From: a candidate division Zixibacteria bacterium RBG-1
Lineage (GTDB): Bacteria; Zixibacteria; MSB-5A5; DSPP01; RBG-1
Direction of reading: 5' to 3'
DNA length: 64,000 nt
NCBI GenBank assembly: GCA_000447245.1
Contig: AUYT01000001.1
Location: forward strand, 724,825 to 788,824
Part shown: positions 33,645 through 41,830 of the stretch, piece by piece
How the letters are laid out: each line of letters opens with the position of its first letter
Numbering within the stretch: position 1 is the stretch's first letter
Translations under genes and position numbers: made by a program
The notes under the pieces: generated by a model
The model's input: only the letters and a program-made list of their open reading frames with translations
Told to the model about the DNA's origin: nothing
Database searches by the model: none

Positions 33645-34506
33645 ATACACCAAATATGTAATCGCCCTGCGTGAAGTAGCCAGGGTGGGACCCAAGCGGT
33701 TCGCCCAGCTGATTTTGCATTACGGCACTCCGGATAATGTCTACAATTCTACCTTAGAAGAGCTAACCAGTCTGCCCCGCATGTCTGCCGGCAAAGCCCA
33801 GGAAATATTAGCCAGCCAGGAGAAATTAAAAGAGATTGAAAATCAGATGGACTTGTTGGCTGCGCAGGATATCGGAATCAGCACAGTTTTAGATGAAAAT
33901 TATCCGGCTTTATTGCAACAAATAGACGACCCGCCCCCGCTTCTATACTACAAGGGGAAGTTTCCTTTAATCGATAAAACCGGTGTTGCTCTGATTGGTA
34001 CCACTAATCCCTCAACTGCAGGAGTTGAAAAAGCAGTGGCCTGGGGAAAAGAGTTAGCCCAACAGGATGTGGTGGTGGTTTCCGGATTAGCCAAAGGGAT
34101 TGACGGGGCCGCCCATGTGGGTGCCCTGAGCGGAAACGGCAAGACCTATGCGGTTTTGGGTTCCGGATTATTCAATATTTATCCCCCAGAGCATGAGAAT
34201 TTAGCTGCTGAAATAACCAAAGCCGGTGCCCTAGTCTCAGAATTCCCGGTAAATTCTCCTGTAACCATAGGACAACTGATGGCCCGCAACAGAATTGTGG
34301 TCGGTTTATCCCAGGCGGTGATTATAGTCGAGGAGGATTCCAACAGTTCCGGCACTTCGGAGGCGGCCCAAAAAACCATCGAACAGGGGAGACCGCTTTT
34401 TATTCTGGAATCCGAAAATAAAAAATCAGTGGAAAAATGGGTCCAGCAGGGGGCTATTCTGTTAAAAGATACTATTGAAATCGAGATGTTGCTGCAATAT
34501 ATTTAG
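33637..34506 (+). CDS. dprA: DNA processing protein DprA/Smf
   Basis: A 289-residue DprA, somewhat short (no C-terminal winged helix). The N-terminal SAM-like helix-hairpin part (EVARVGPKRFAQLILHYG) is followed by the Rossmann-like core VVVVSGLAKGIDGAAHVGAL, SEFPVNSPVTIGQLMARNRI and EEDSNSSGTSEAAQ. DprA loads RecA on incoming single-stranded DNA in transformation. Overlap with comF suggests a competence transcription unit. Core motif FPVNSPV differs slightly from the usual P-x-GxxP. Confidence 0.93.
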   Translation: MSEYTKYVIALREVARVGPKRFAQLILHYGTPDNVYNSTLEELTSLPRMSAGKAQEILASQEKLKEIENQMDLLAAQDIGISTVLDENYPALLQQIDDPPPLLYYKGKFPLIDKTGVALIGTTNPSTAGVEKAVAWGKELAQQDVVVVSGLAKGIDGAAHVGALSGNGKTYAVLGSGLFNIYPPEHENLAAEITKAGALVSEFPVNSPVTIGQLMARNRIVVGLSQAVIIVEEDSNSSGTSEAAQKTIEQGRPLFILESENKKSVEKWVQQGAILLKDTIEIEMLLQYI

Positions 34507-34541
34507 GGTTGAATGGGTCGAAGGTTTAATTGAATAAAAAA

Positions 34542-34564
34542 GTGTCAGGAGCAGTTCCTGACAC
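34542..34564. repeat. Single hairpin GTGTCAGGA / TCCTGACAC
   Basis: Perfect 9-bp stem (34542-34550 and 34556-34564), loop GCAGT. Similar in sequence to the TGTGTCTGGAG stem at 40447-40471. It lies 36 bp after dprA; there is no T-run. Confidence 0.7.
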
Positions 34565-34600
34565 AACCATAGAAGGTAAACAGATAATTGGGAGCAAAAA

Positions 34601-34861
34601 ATGCAGAGATTCGTGAATTATTTTGATTATTTAGAAGAGGAGATTAAATTAAAAAAACTTCAGGGGATTGCGGATGTTCTGTGCTTTCTGATTATGCGCC
34701 GCAAGTTGACTATTCCGGAAGCGGAAGCCAAAATCCAGGAAGCCCGCAAAGAAGCCCGGAAAATCATCCCGGACCAGATGGAGACCTACGATTTGATTTA
34801 TACCAATCGTTTCAGAAGATTGATTGACCAGTTTTTACGGACTTCATCCACAGAAGAATAA
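34601..34861 (+). CDS. Small soluble protein of unknown function
   Basis: An 86-residue, strongly charged, helical protein (MQRFVNYFDYLEEEIKLKKL, PEAEAKIQEARKEARKI). There is no signal peptide or membrane segment and I recognise no family. A purine-rich GGGAG lies before the ATG. It stands alone between dprA and the PAP2 gene, separated from both by short gaps, so context gives no firm role. Confidence 0.6.
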   Translation: MQRFVNYFDYLEEEIKLKKLQGIADVLCFLIMRRKLTIPEAEAKIQEARKEARKIIPDQMETYDLIYTNRFRRLIDQFLRTSSTEE

Positions 34862-34934
34862 TTTCTTGCCTTTTATCCGACAAAATCCTATATTAAGCTT
34901 CAAGTTATAAAAATTTTCAGCCGAAATTTAGATA

Positions 34935-35570
34935 ATGTTACAAGATATAAGAGAACTGCTTTACTCCTGGGATAAGGCCGTTTTTCACTGGATTAATTCC
35001 GACTGGCAGAATTCGGTTTTTGATTTTGTGATGCCGATTGTTACCAACTTTTCCTACTGGAAGTTCCCGATTTTTGTAATCTTGTTAGCCTTATTCATCT
35101 GGGGAGGGAAAAAGGGACGCTGGGCCGTGATTTTAGGGGTAGTGGCCGTTGGTTTAGCCGATTTAAGTTCCCATCTTATTCTTAAGACAATTTTTGAGAG
35201 GGTTCGTCCTTGTAGTGATTTGCCCAATGTGCACTTATTACTATACAATAATTGTCCTACCACTTATTCTTTTCCTTCCAATCATGCGGTCAACTGTTTC
35301 TCTGCCGCAATGATGGTCAGTTTTTTTTATAAAAAGACCGGCATATTCTTATTCCTAATAGCAATTTTAGTTGCCATATCCAGAGTCTACGTGGGGGTTC
35401 ATTATCCTTTTGATACTGTGGGAGGTGCCATCTGGGGGGTTTTGGGTGCCAGTTTAATTTTGGTTTCAGCCAATAAAATCTTTAAAGGAAAAATCCAAGC
35501 TGTCCGAAGAAAAGAACAACCAAAGGGGACTGTAGATTGGGAAAAATTAATATCATCCAAGGAGATATAA
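34935..35570 (+). CDS. PAP2-family membrane phosphatase
   Basis: A 211-residue protein with about five or six transmembrane segments. The three phosphatase motifs are visible: KTIFERVRP (KxxxxxxRP), SFPSNHAV (PSxH) and [12 protein letters not shown] (SRxxxxxHxxxD). It probably dephosphorylates undecaprenyl pyrophosphate or phosphatidic acid at the periplasmic face. The 3' end overlaps the macro-domain gene by 34 bp, indicating coupling. Confidence 0.93.
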   Translation: MLQDIRELLYSWDKAVFHWINSDWQNSVFDFVMPIVTNFSYWKFPIFVILLALFIWGGKKGRWAVILGVVAVGLADLSSHLILKTIFERVRPCSDLPNVHLLLYNNCPTTYSFPSNHAVNCFSAAMMVSFFYKKTGIFLFLIAILVAISRVYVGVHYPFDTVGGAIWGVLGASLILVSANKIFKGKIQAVRRKEQPKGTVDWEKLISSKEI

Positions 35571-36043
35571 CCGAACAACAAGTTGACGCCATCGTCAACG
35601 CCGCCAATAACCATCTTTTGCTGGGGACTGGTGTGGCCGGAGCTATCCGGATTAAAGGCGGTCCTGCCATTCAAGAGGAATGCACCCAGAAAGCCCCTAT
35701 CCCGGTGGGTGGAGCGGTTGAAACCACAGCTGGAAATTTAAAAGCCAAGTTTGTGATTCATGCGGCTGCGATGGGGATGGATTTTAAGACCAGCCCTAAA
35801 ATTATTGCTAAAGCGACTATAAATAGCTTGCAAAAAGCGGTGGAGTTGAAGTTGAAGAGTATTGCTTTTCCGGCTTTGGGGACCGGGTTAGGGGGTTTTC
35901 CGGTGGAGGAGTGCGCTAAGATTATGTTGTATGGGGCAAATAAGTTTTTAGCGGAGAATAAATCTATAAAAGAAGTCCGGTTTGTGTTGTTTGATAAAGC
36001 CAGTTTTGAGAGTTTTAAAAAAGAGTTAGAAAATTTGAAGTAG
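35537..36043 (+). CDS. Macro-domain protein (O-acetyl-ADP-ribose deacetylase-like)
   Basis: A 168-residue single macro domain. [31 protein letters not shown] (with the ADP-ribose-binding NAAN and G-rich loop) and [13 protein letters not shown] are diagnostic. The TTG at 35537 starts within the PAP2 gene, giving a 34-bp overlap. The MacroD-like catalytic Asp is replaced in the GGPAIQEEC region, so hydrolytic activity is uncertain though binding is likely. Confidence 0.9.
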   Translation: MGKINIIQGDITEQQVDAIVNAANNHLLLGTGVAGAIRIKGGPAIQEECTQKAPIPVGGAVETTAGNLKAKFVIHAAAMGMDFKTSPKIIAKATINSLQKAVELKLKSIAFPALGTGLGGFPVEECAKIMLYGANKFLAENKSIKEVRFVLFDKASFESFKKELENLK

Positions 36044-36071
36044 CCAAGTTTACCCTGAGCTTGTCGAAGGG

Positions 36072-36099
36072 TTGACAATCCCCGGTAAAATTTTATATT
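36072..36099 (+). promoter_or_regulatory. Likely promoter of tRNA-Asn
   Basis: TTGACA (36072-36077), 16-base spacer, TATATT (36094-36099), about 55 bp upstream of the tRNA. Confidence 0.55.
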
Positions 36100-36153
36100 G
36101 CTTTCCTTAAAATATCCCGCCTTAAAGATTTGCGGGATGCGAAAAGACGCTAT

Positions 36154-36225
36154 TCCCCGGTAACTCAATGGTAGAGTGAGCGGCTGTTAACCGCTAAGTT
36201 GCTGGTTCGAGTCCGGCCCGGGGAG
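36154..36225 (+). tRNA. tRNA-Asn (GTT)
   Basis: Acceptor TCCCCGG (36154-36160) pairs with CCGGGGA (36218-36224), discriminator G. Anticodon arm AGCGG-CTGTTAA-CCGCT gives anticodon GTT. T-loop GGTTCGAGTCC is standard. Confidence 0.96.
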
Positions 36226-36267
36226 TAAAAATTTGCTTAATTCACCTTTAACTAAAGGAGGTTTAAA

Positions 36268-37776
36268 ATGAAACGCTTCAAATTACTTTTCAGCTTGTTT
36301 ACACTGTTTTTAGTTTCAAGTTCTTTTGCCACCGTTCCCCAGCTGATTAATTTTCAGGGTCGGCTGACTGATTCTTTGGGAAATCCTGTGAGCGATGGGT
36401 CTTATAGCTTACGCTTCAGAATCTATGATGATTCTCTGGCTGGAAATGTGTTGTGGGAAGAGACCGACCCGATTCAGATTACCAAGGGACTTTTTACAGT
36501 TCTTCTGGGTTCAACTACTTCAATTCCGGACAGTGCCTTTTATTCTGTTAATCGCTGGTTTGGAATAAAAATCGGTTCGAACCCGGAGATTACACCTAGA
36601 CAGAGGTTGGGTTCAGTAGGATATGCTTTTCAATCAGGCCAATGGAATTCTTCGGGGAATGACATCTATCGTAACAGCGGTAATGTCGGCATCGGAACGA
36701 ACTCTCCTGCTACCAAACTGCATGTCGAAAACTCTGCTGGCACCGCCGTTTGGGGCTCATCACCAAGCTTCACCGGTGTTTACGGTTCGGGCGCGGTCGG
36801 CGTTTGGGCCTCGGGCACAACATACGGCGGGTATTTTGCTGGCTACCCCACCACAGGCACGGGCTACGGCGTTCGCTGTCAAACTTCCCCGCCATCTTCC
36901 AGTGATAATGCCTACGCGGGTTACTTTTCTGCCACTCCCTCTGGCGGTAGTGGCGTCACCTACGGCGTTTATGGTGAGGCGGGTACTGTTGGCGTTTATG
37001 GCACTGCGGTAAACGGTGGCATGTATGGGACAGGGGGAAACTATGGCGTTTACGGCGCCAGCTCATCAGGGACGGGGGTTTACGGGTCGAGCAGCAGCGG
37101 CTATGGCGTTTACGCCGATGGCGGCCCGAATGGTGTTGTCGCTGTGGCACACAACAGCGGCGGCTCCGGTGTTTACGGTTCGGACGGCGGGAATCCTTTC
37201 ACCTACGCCGGCTATTTCTCCGGAGACGTTCGTGTGGTCGGGGACTTCGACGCTATTTCGGGCACAAAAAGCGCGGCAGTCAAAATCGACAACGGAGAAT
37301 ACCGGAGGCTTTATGCGCAGGAATCTCCCGAAAACTGGTTCGAGGATTTCGGCACGGCCCAGTTGGTAAACGACCAAGCCACGGTGAATATCGATCCCCT
37401 CTATGCCCAAACGGTAAATACGGCAGTAACCTATCACGTCTTCTTGACTCCGGAAGGGGATTGTCAGGGGCTTTACATCACCGGCAAGACCCCGGCCTCT
37501 TTTGAGATGCGGGAACTGCAAAACGGAAAATCCAATTTGTCGGTGAGTTATCGAATTGTTGCAAAGAGAAAGGGGTATGAAAACACCCGGTTGGCCAAAC
37601 TGGTTGGCCCCACTCCGGAAGAGGTTCAAGCCAAAGACGTTAAGCTCCGGGCCGAGATGGCCAAAGAAAAAGCCGAGCGCGAGCAAGAACAACTTAAAAT
37701 GGAAGCGGAGCGCAAGCAGATGGAAGAACAGAGAGCCAAAATGGAGCAAGAATTAAAAGGGACGGACAAAAAATAG
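36268..37776 (+). CDS. Secreted tail-fibre-like protein with GVYG repeats and C-terminal charged coiled coil
   Basis: A 502-residue protein with signal peptide (cleavage near SSSFA). Residues 25-125 resemble the shaft-attachment domain found before fibre stalks (PQLINFQGRLTDSLGNPVSD, RFRIYDD). Next comes NIYRNSGNVGIGTNSP-like sequence (here DIYRNSGNVGIGTNSPATKL), then a long Gly-rich repeat region with many GVYG, GVWA and GGYF units (about 165-315), and finally a charged coiled coil (EKAEREQEQLKMEAERKQME). The middle is visibly GC-richer than both ends. Role probably adhesion or surface structure; inference. Confidence 0.8.
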   Translation: MKRFKLLFSLFTLFLVSSSFATVPQLINFQGRLTDSLGNPVSDGSYSLRFRIYDDSLAGNVLWEETDPIQITKGLFTVLLGSTTSIPDSAFYSVNRWFGIKIGSNPEITPRQRLGSVGYAFQSGQWNSSGNDIYRNSGNVGIGTNSPATKLHVENSAGTAVWGSSPSFTGVYGSGAVGVWASGTTYGGYFAGYPTTGTGYGVRCQTSPPSSSDNAYAGYFSATPSGGSGVTYGVYGEAGTVGVYGTAVNGGMYGTGGNYGVYGASSSGTGVYGSSSSGYGVYADGGPNGVVAVAHNSGGSGVYGSDGGNPFTYAGYFSGDVRVVGDFDAISGTKSAAVKIDNGEYRRLYAQESPENWFEDFGTAQLVNDQATVNIDPLYAQTVNTAVTYHVFLTPEGDCQGLYITGKTPASFEMRELQNGKSNLSVSYRIVAKRKGYENTRLAKLVGPTPEEVQAKDVKLRAEMAKEKAEREQEQLKMEAERKQMEEQRAKMEQELKGTDKK

Positions 37777-37834
37777 AATCTTCCAAATAGTCAGGTCCGG
37801 TGAGCTTTTAAAGAAAACTTAACCATAAACAAAC

Positions 37835-37878
37835 AGGAAACTGTATCAGCAAATCATCTAACAGTGATACAGTTTCCT
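37835..37878. terminator. Long perfect inverted repeat between convergent genes
   Basis: AGGAAACTGTATCA (37835-37848) and TGATACAGTTTCCT (37865-37878), 14 bp perfect, 16-base loop. It sits between the stops at 37776 (plus) and 37910 (minus), so a bidirectional terminator is likely. Confidence 0.75.
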
Positions 37879-37909
37879 CTTATTTTCTTACGTTCAACTC
37901 AGTGATAAA

Positions 37910-38557
37910 CTAATATTTCCCCTTCCCTTTTGATTTTCCTTTAGACTCTTTTTTCCCGGATTTGCCCGTGGATTCCGCTTTAGCCTTGGATTTCTCCTTG
38001 CCCTTCTTAATTTCACCATGGATAGCCACAAATTTCTTCCCGCCGCTGCGCATCTTTACTACTTGGTCAGGCGAATAACCGTAATGGTTCGAGATAAACT
38101 TCAGATTCACAAAATTGACGACATCCGCATCCGCCAGCCGGATTTCTCTCCATTTATTCCTGGGGTGCTTCTTGTAATATCCCCAAGCTTTACCGTAGGG
38201 GGGACCGGGGTCCACTGCCAGAGGGACATAGAAAATCTGGGGAGAAAGTCCGTAATGCAGGGTAATATCCATCCAGGATTTTCCGCTCAGACGCAGATTC
38301 ACTATAACATCCGGACCCACTCTGGCCTCTCTGGCCAGAAAGAAAACCACTGGCACCTCATCATCCGGAATATGCCGTTCCCTAACCACAATTAGCGAGC
38401 GTTCCGGAACGCCATAGTAATCACCCACCGCTAGGTAAAAAGATCTGACCTCACCATCCTGTATGCTAAGCCCCACGTTCACATCTGCCCGACCGATCTG
38501 AGGGGCAAAGCTGAATAAAACTATTGCTGCAAGAGATACAATCCAGATAGGTTTCAT
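37910..38557 (-). CDS. Exported protein of unknown function with Lys-rich tail
   Basis: 215 residues from the ATG at 38557, which follows AGGAGGAG; an upstream in-frame start at 38620 would place the signal peptide internally. Signal peptide: MKPIWIVSLAAIVLFSF with cleavage near GRADV. The body has LxLSGKSWMDITLHYGLSP and FISNHYGYSPDQVVKMRSGG, two similar segments that may be a repeated helical motif. The tail is a basic Lys/Gly/Ser run (KSKGKGKY). Family unknown. The upstream region carries a perfect palindrome at 38584-38611. Confidence 0.72.
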   Translation of the reverse strand: MKPIWIVSLAAIVLFSFAPQIGRADVNVGLSIQDGEVRSFYLAVGDYYGVPERSLIVVRERHIPDDEVPVVFFLAREARVGPDVIVNLRLSGKSWMDITLHYGLSPQIFYVPLAVDPGPPYGKAWGYYKKHPRNKWREIRLADADVVNFVNLKFISNHYGYSPDQVVKMRSGGKKFVAIHGEIKKGKEKSKAKAESTGKSGKKESKGKSKGKGKY

Positions 38558-38583
38558 TTTCTCCTCCTCTTTTTTATTTACTT

Positions 38584-38611
38584 GCAGTAAATTTTGTGGT
38601 AAATTTACTGC
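38584..38611 (-). promoter_or_regulatory. Perfect 11-bp palindrome (possible operator)
   Basis: GCAGTAAATTT (38584-38594) and AAATTTACTGC (38601-38611) with a 6-base spacer TGTGGT. It lies 27-54 bp upstream of the ATG at 38557. Confidence 0.6.
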
Positions 38612-38741
38612 CATATTCATTTCTTATTTGTTATTACGGCAGTAGATATGAAAAATTAAGAGGTGAAATCAAAAAACCGTCCATGTGATTTAGAAAGCTT
38701 TTGATTTTTTAGGGGAAATTAAACCATAAAAGGAGGGAACT

Positions 38742-39146
38742 GTGTCAGTAAATTACTTAGCGGTGATAGTCAGCGCTGTAATTTATTTTATGCTGGGTGG
38801 ATTGTGGTATTCCAAACTTCTATTCGCCAATCCCTGGATGAAAGCCATCGGGAAGACCGAAGCGGAAATAAAAGCGTCAGGAAGTCCGGCACCTGGTTAT
38901 ATAATTGCTTTCGTAGGAGCCTTGTTTACCGCTTTTATATTAGCAACTTTCATAAATTATGCCGGTGGTGCAACCCTAGTAGATGGTGCCAAAATCGGTT
39001 TTTACGCCTGGCTGGGTTTTGGCATTACCACTTTGGCTCCGGCTTATTATTTTGAAATGCGTCCTAAAGCTCTTTTGCTAATCTATGCCGGATATACATT
39101 GGTGGCTTTTATAATTATGGGTGGGATTTTGGGAGCTTGGAGGTAA
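38742..39146 (+). CDS. DUF1761 membrane protein
   Basis: A 134-residue protein with four transmembrane segments and a GTG start after AGGAGG. AVIYFMLGGLWYSKLLFANPWM and TLVAFIIMGGILGAW are typical of DUF1761. Function unknown; this family is found in the inner membrane of many bacteria. It is followed by an exported haem-type protein 42 bp later. Confidence 0.88.
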   Translation: MSVNYLAVIVSAVIYFMLGGLWYSKLLFANPWMKAIGKTEAEIKASGSPAPGYIIAFVGALFTAFILATFINYAGGATLVDGAKIGFYAWLGFGITTLAPAYYFEMRPKALLLIYAGYTLVAFIIMGGILGAWR

Positions 39147-39188
39147 AGAAATTTCGGTTAAAATTATAATTGAAAAAGGAGGGAAAAA

Positions 39189-39824
39189 ATGAAGATGAAA
39201 AGAGTCAGCCCTTTTATCTTAAGTGTAATTTTAATGGCTTTGAGCTGGTTTACTCTATTAGTAAAAAATCCACCGGAGGCCTTGTCTTACCCACCGGCGG
39301 TGGGGATTTTAGGAAAAGTAAAAAACTGTGTAAGCTGCCATGCTAACAGCGGTCCCTGGACAGATGAGGGAAAAACCATTATCGATATAATTGACAAAGG
39401 GACCAGGAAATCTCTAAAACAGGCTGACGGCAGTTTTCTAATTTCAGTCAAAAGAAATCAATTAGTCACAGTTCTGACCGTGATTGGCCGCTCCAAAGAT
39501 GACAAACAAGCAGCTCCTTACCGGAATGCCTGGCTGTATGTTGATCCTAAGACCATCAACAACAGCTCCCTTTCTAAATTCGCCGCTGGCTGGGATGTTA
39601 ATCTGCCTTTATCCTGCCGGGTGGTGGGGGATACTTTAGCCGGCTTTCAAGGAGCTAAAATCACAGTTCTGCCGATGAGTATCAGACCCACGGATGCAGC
39701 TTTGGATGCGGAATTGACTTTACAAGTGATGCTTACAAAGGGGGAATCAGTCAAGGGAAATCCCAGAAAAGGGATGCTGGGAAACTATTTTGAAAAAAAG
39801 GTTGTGCTACAGGTTATGGAATAA
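39189..39824 (+). CDS. Exported protein with a single CxxCH haem-binding motif
   Basis: A 211-residue protein. The N-terminus (KRVSPFILSVILMALSWFTL) is a signal peptide or anchor. CVSCH at residues 47-51 is a c-type haem site, followed by a Trp/Asp region and a beta-rich C-terminus (VLQVME). Only one CxxCH is present and no clear distal Met ligand is assignable, so it may be a monohaem cytochrome or a structural haem protein. A purine-rich AAAGGAGGG site precedes the ATG. Confidence 0.75.
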   Translation: MKMKRVSPFILSVILMALSWFTLLVKNPPEALSYPPAVGILGKVKNCVSCHANSGPWTDEGKTIIDIIDKGTRKSLKQADGSFLISVKRNQLVTVLTVIGRSKDDKQAAPYRNAWLYVDPKTINNSSLSKFAAGWDVNLPLSCRVVGDTLAGFQGAKITVLPMSIRPTDAALDAELTLQVMLTKGESVKGNPRKGMLGNYFEKKVVLQVME

Positions 39825-39846
39825 GAGAAAGAAAACTGCCGGACTT

Positions 39847-40338
39847 TTAATTAGCAGATTTTTTCTTTTTCAGTGCTTTGGCGATAAAAAAAATCGCGTA
39901 AGCCGCAAAAATGGCTGAATAATTTACCATCATAAATGTAGGGTCGGCCCAGGAGATGCCGTCCACTTTATAACTGCTCACTGGAAATAAAAAGGGAGTG
40001 GGAAAGAAAGATTTGGAGTGGGTGAAGATATCGCATAAGATGTGCAGAGGATAAGCCAAGAAAGTATAGGCCAGGGGCTTGTTGAAATATCGGATGACAC
40101 CGTAAAGTATGGCAGCGGTAATTAAGCTGTGGCTGATGTCATAAGAGGTAAATACCCAAGAGGGTATTTCGGCTAAATTGGGTTTGCCGAACTGTAAAGT
40201 TCGGTGGATAAGTCGGATAACAAAAAAAGGTCCGAAAGCCGAAACATCCGGCAGAACCCCGAATAGCATAGCCAGACCGAAAATTTTTTTCCTGCCAAAT
40301 GTAATTCCACCCCAAAAGCCGTGGGCGAAGATGTCCAT
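39847..40338 (-). CDS. Inner-membrane metal-dependent hydrolase-like protein (DUF457/YdjM type)
   Basis: A 163-residue membrane protein. DIFAHGFWGG, FGVLPDVSAFG, DISHSLITAAILYG and LHILCDIFTHSKSF hold the conserved Asp/His residues of the YdjM/DUF457 membrane-bound hydrolase group. GAAGGAGAAAA before the ATG supports the start. Substrate unknown. It is convergent with the haem-motif gene. Confidence 0.8.
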   Translation of the reverse strand: MDIFAHGFWGGITFGRKKIFGLAMLFGVLPDVSAFGPFFVIRLIHRTLQFGKPNLAEIPSWVFTSYDISHSLITAAILYGVIRYFNKPLAYTFLAYPLHILCDIFTHSKSFFPTPFLFPVSSYKVDGISWADPTFMMVNYSAIFAAYAIFFIAKALKKKKSAN

Positions 40339-40405
40339 TTTTCTCCTTCGATTAATACGCGTGATAAAATAATTAAATTATATTTATTAAACAAGCAGAG
40401 TTGAC

Positions 40406-40471
40406 TGTAGCGTTCCGGCAGGAGCTACTCCTGACGGTTAAGATTATGTGTCTGGAGTAGCTCCAGACACA
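40406..40471. repeat. Double-hairpin element, left arm TGTAGCG
   Basis: Arm TGTAGCG (40406-40412), stem CAGGAG (40419-40424)/CTCCTG (40428-40433), and an 11-bp perfect stem TGTGTCTGGAG (40447-40457)/CTCCAGACACA (40461-40471). The right outer arm is lost. Upstream of the DUF457-like gene. The following 40472-40616 holds no gene. Confidence 0.75.
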
Positions 40472-40616
40472 ACACAAGGCCGTTTGGCGGGGTTGGTTCA
40501 CCACGAGTTCAGCCGAGTGGTGATTGGGAATATGGTGAGAAGGAAGGAATGACTCTCAGTTTATGGTGTGCTTGTCGAACCGCCTTATATCCTAAGGGAA
40601 GTTGATTGCAACTCAT

Positions 40617-41342
40617 TCATATCTTGGCTACATAGTCAGGATATAACACCTTAGCACACTTGCGACAGATACCGTGAGAAAACTTTACGCCAGAGTGCTT
40701 TAGTAGGTAACCCTCGATTCGAATCCAGGTGCCGTCTTCTTCACGTATGTCCTTACAGTTCGCACATATGGGGAGGAAGCCACTAAGCAGTTTTGTGAGA
40801 GACTCTTCAAGTTTCTTTTGAAGCGCTAATCGTTCCTCCTCGGATTTCTTCAGTTTGGTGAATGAAGAGCGGGCATAGATTCCCAGAGCAATCAATAGAC
40901 AAGAGATAAGTATTCGCATCCACAGTTCATTCGGGTCTTTAGGAAATATATTCTGTTATAGTCCTGGTTGGTGAAACATGTAAGTATGGATGAGTGATTC
41001 GATAGTCCAAAACGTAAGCGCCGCAAAGACACCCAGGAAGATCATTGGACCGCCATTGACACGCTGTTGCGGTATGGTTACACCATAAATCGATACATCC
41101 GGAATTTTGTTCCCCTGTAGCCTTAGTCGTTCGTCTTCGGATTTCTTTAGCTTTGTCACTACAAATTGAGCGTAAATCCCATAAGCGATGAAAAGGCAGC
41201 AAACAAGGGTACGCATCCACAACTCATTCGGGTCCATAGGAAATAAGTTCTGCAGTAACCCTCCTTCGTGGAATATGAAGGCATGGATTAGCGTCTCAAG
41301 AATCCAGAAGGCAAGTGCCAACAAAACACCGATGAGTATCAT
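40617..41342 (-). pseudogene. Tandemly duplicated membrane protein interrupted by a stop codon
   Basis: Frame from ATG 41342 encodes unit 1: two transmembrane segments, FPMDPNELWMR, TKLKKSEDERLRLQ; then a linker, then unit 2 (from 41045) repeating it: MIFLGVFAALTFW, FHQPGL, then TAA (40958-40956) where unit 1 has Leu, then QNIFPKDPNELWMR and TKLKKSEEERLALQ. A C-terminal domain follows: LPICANCKDIREEDGTWIRI and HGICRKCAKVLYPDY, a CxxC/CxxC module common at ends of signalling proteins. Translation could restart at ATG 40919. The single TTA to TAA change is enough to break an otherwise intact frame. Confidence 0.78.
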
Positions 41343-41343
41343 A

Positions 41344-41389
41344 TGGTTACCCCTACGGGATCCCGTTGAGGGACACCATGGCATAGCCA
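41344..41389. repeat. TGGTTAC ... TAGCCA inverted element, copy 1
   Basis: TGGTTACCCCTACGGGATCC at the left and GGGACACCATGGCATAGCCA at the right. A closely similar element lies at 61173-61224. It begins right at the start of the broken gene. Confidence 0.7.
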
Positions 41390-41412
41390 ATTTCTGACTC
41401 CAACGCCCTTTT

Positions 41413-41433
41413 CCCTTGCGGGATGGTGGAACC
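41413..41433. repeat. CCCTTNCGGGATGGTGKAACC motif
   Basis: CCCTTGCGGGATGGTGGAACC. Other copies: 20902-20921 (inside an island repeat), 41774-41794 and 62173-62193. Confidence 0.8.
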
Positions 41434-41439
41434 ATTGGT

Positions 41440-41830
41440 TTATTGGTAGGTGTGACATTTCATCCCCCTAATAATTTTTGTCTGGTTTAGCTGAAGGTGC
41501 AATTTCGCCTATAGTTCAGCTTAGTTCACCATAAAAGGAAGTTGATGCACCCTTTTTATTGTCGACATCAATATAACACTCTTTAACTCTCTCAATCCTG
41601 TATCCTTAAGGAAGTTGATTTTAACTTTTAACGATATCGATTATATTTTCCACCATGTTTTTGTCAAGGACAAACCCCGTTGATTTTTTAGAAGTTGCTG
41701 AAATTTCCTTTTCTTATAATATTACTTTATTACTTTTGTAAAACTTCCATTATATTATAAAATAAAATCTTATCCCTTCCGGGATGGTGTAACCATAAGT
41801 AAGTTAAAAAACAACAGTAAAGGAGCTAAT
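41440..41830. other. Intergenic stretch with short repeats, no gene seen
   Basis: About 390 bp without a supportable gene. It contains AAAGGAAGTTGATG (41536-41549) and AAGGAAGTTGATT (41611-41623), related to AAGGGAAGTTGATTG at 40591-40605, plus a CCCTTCCGGGATGGTG repeat (41774-41794). The 3' end supplies AAAGGAGC for the next gene. Confidence 0.6.
41774..41794. repeat. CCCTTNCGGGATGGTGKAACC motif
   Basis: CCCTTCCGGGATGGTGTAACC, followed by ATA. The related core TATGGTTACACCATA also lies in the linker of the broken gene near 41067. Confidence 0.8.

Noticed and set aside
36700-37250. Gly-rich coding repeats resembling a repeat array
   Set aside because: The units are coding (GVYG), irregular in length and lack CRISPR-type equal repeats and spacers. 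No cas genes are nearby.
40591-41623. AAGGAAGTTGATT motif in three places (40591, 41536, 41611)
   Set aside because: Three short imperfect matches in AT-rich gene-free sequence; too weak to claim a family beyond noting it in the intergenic entry.
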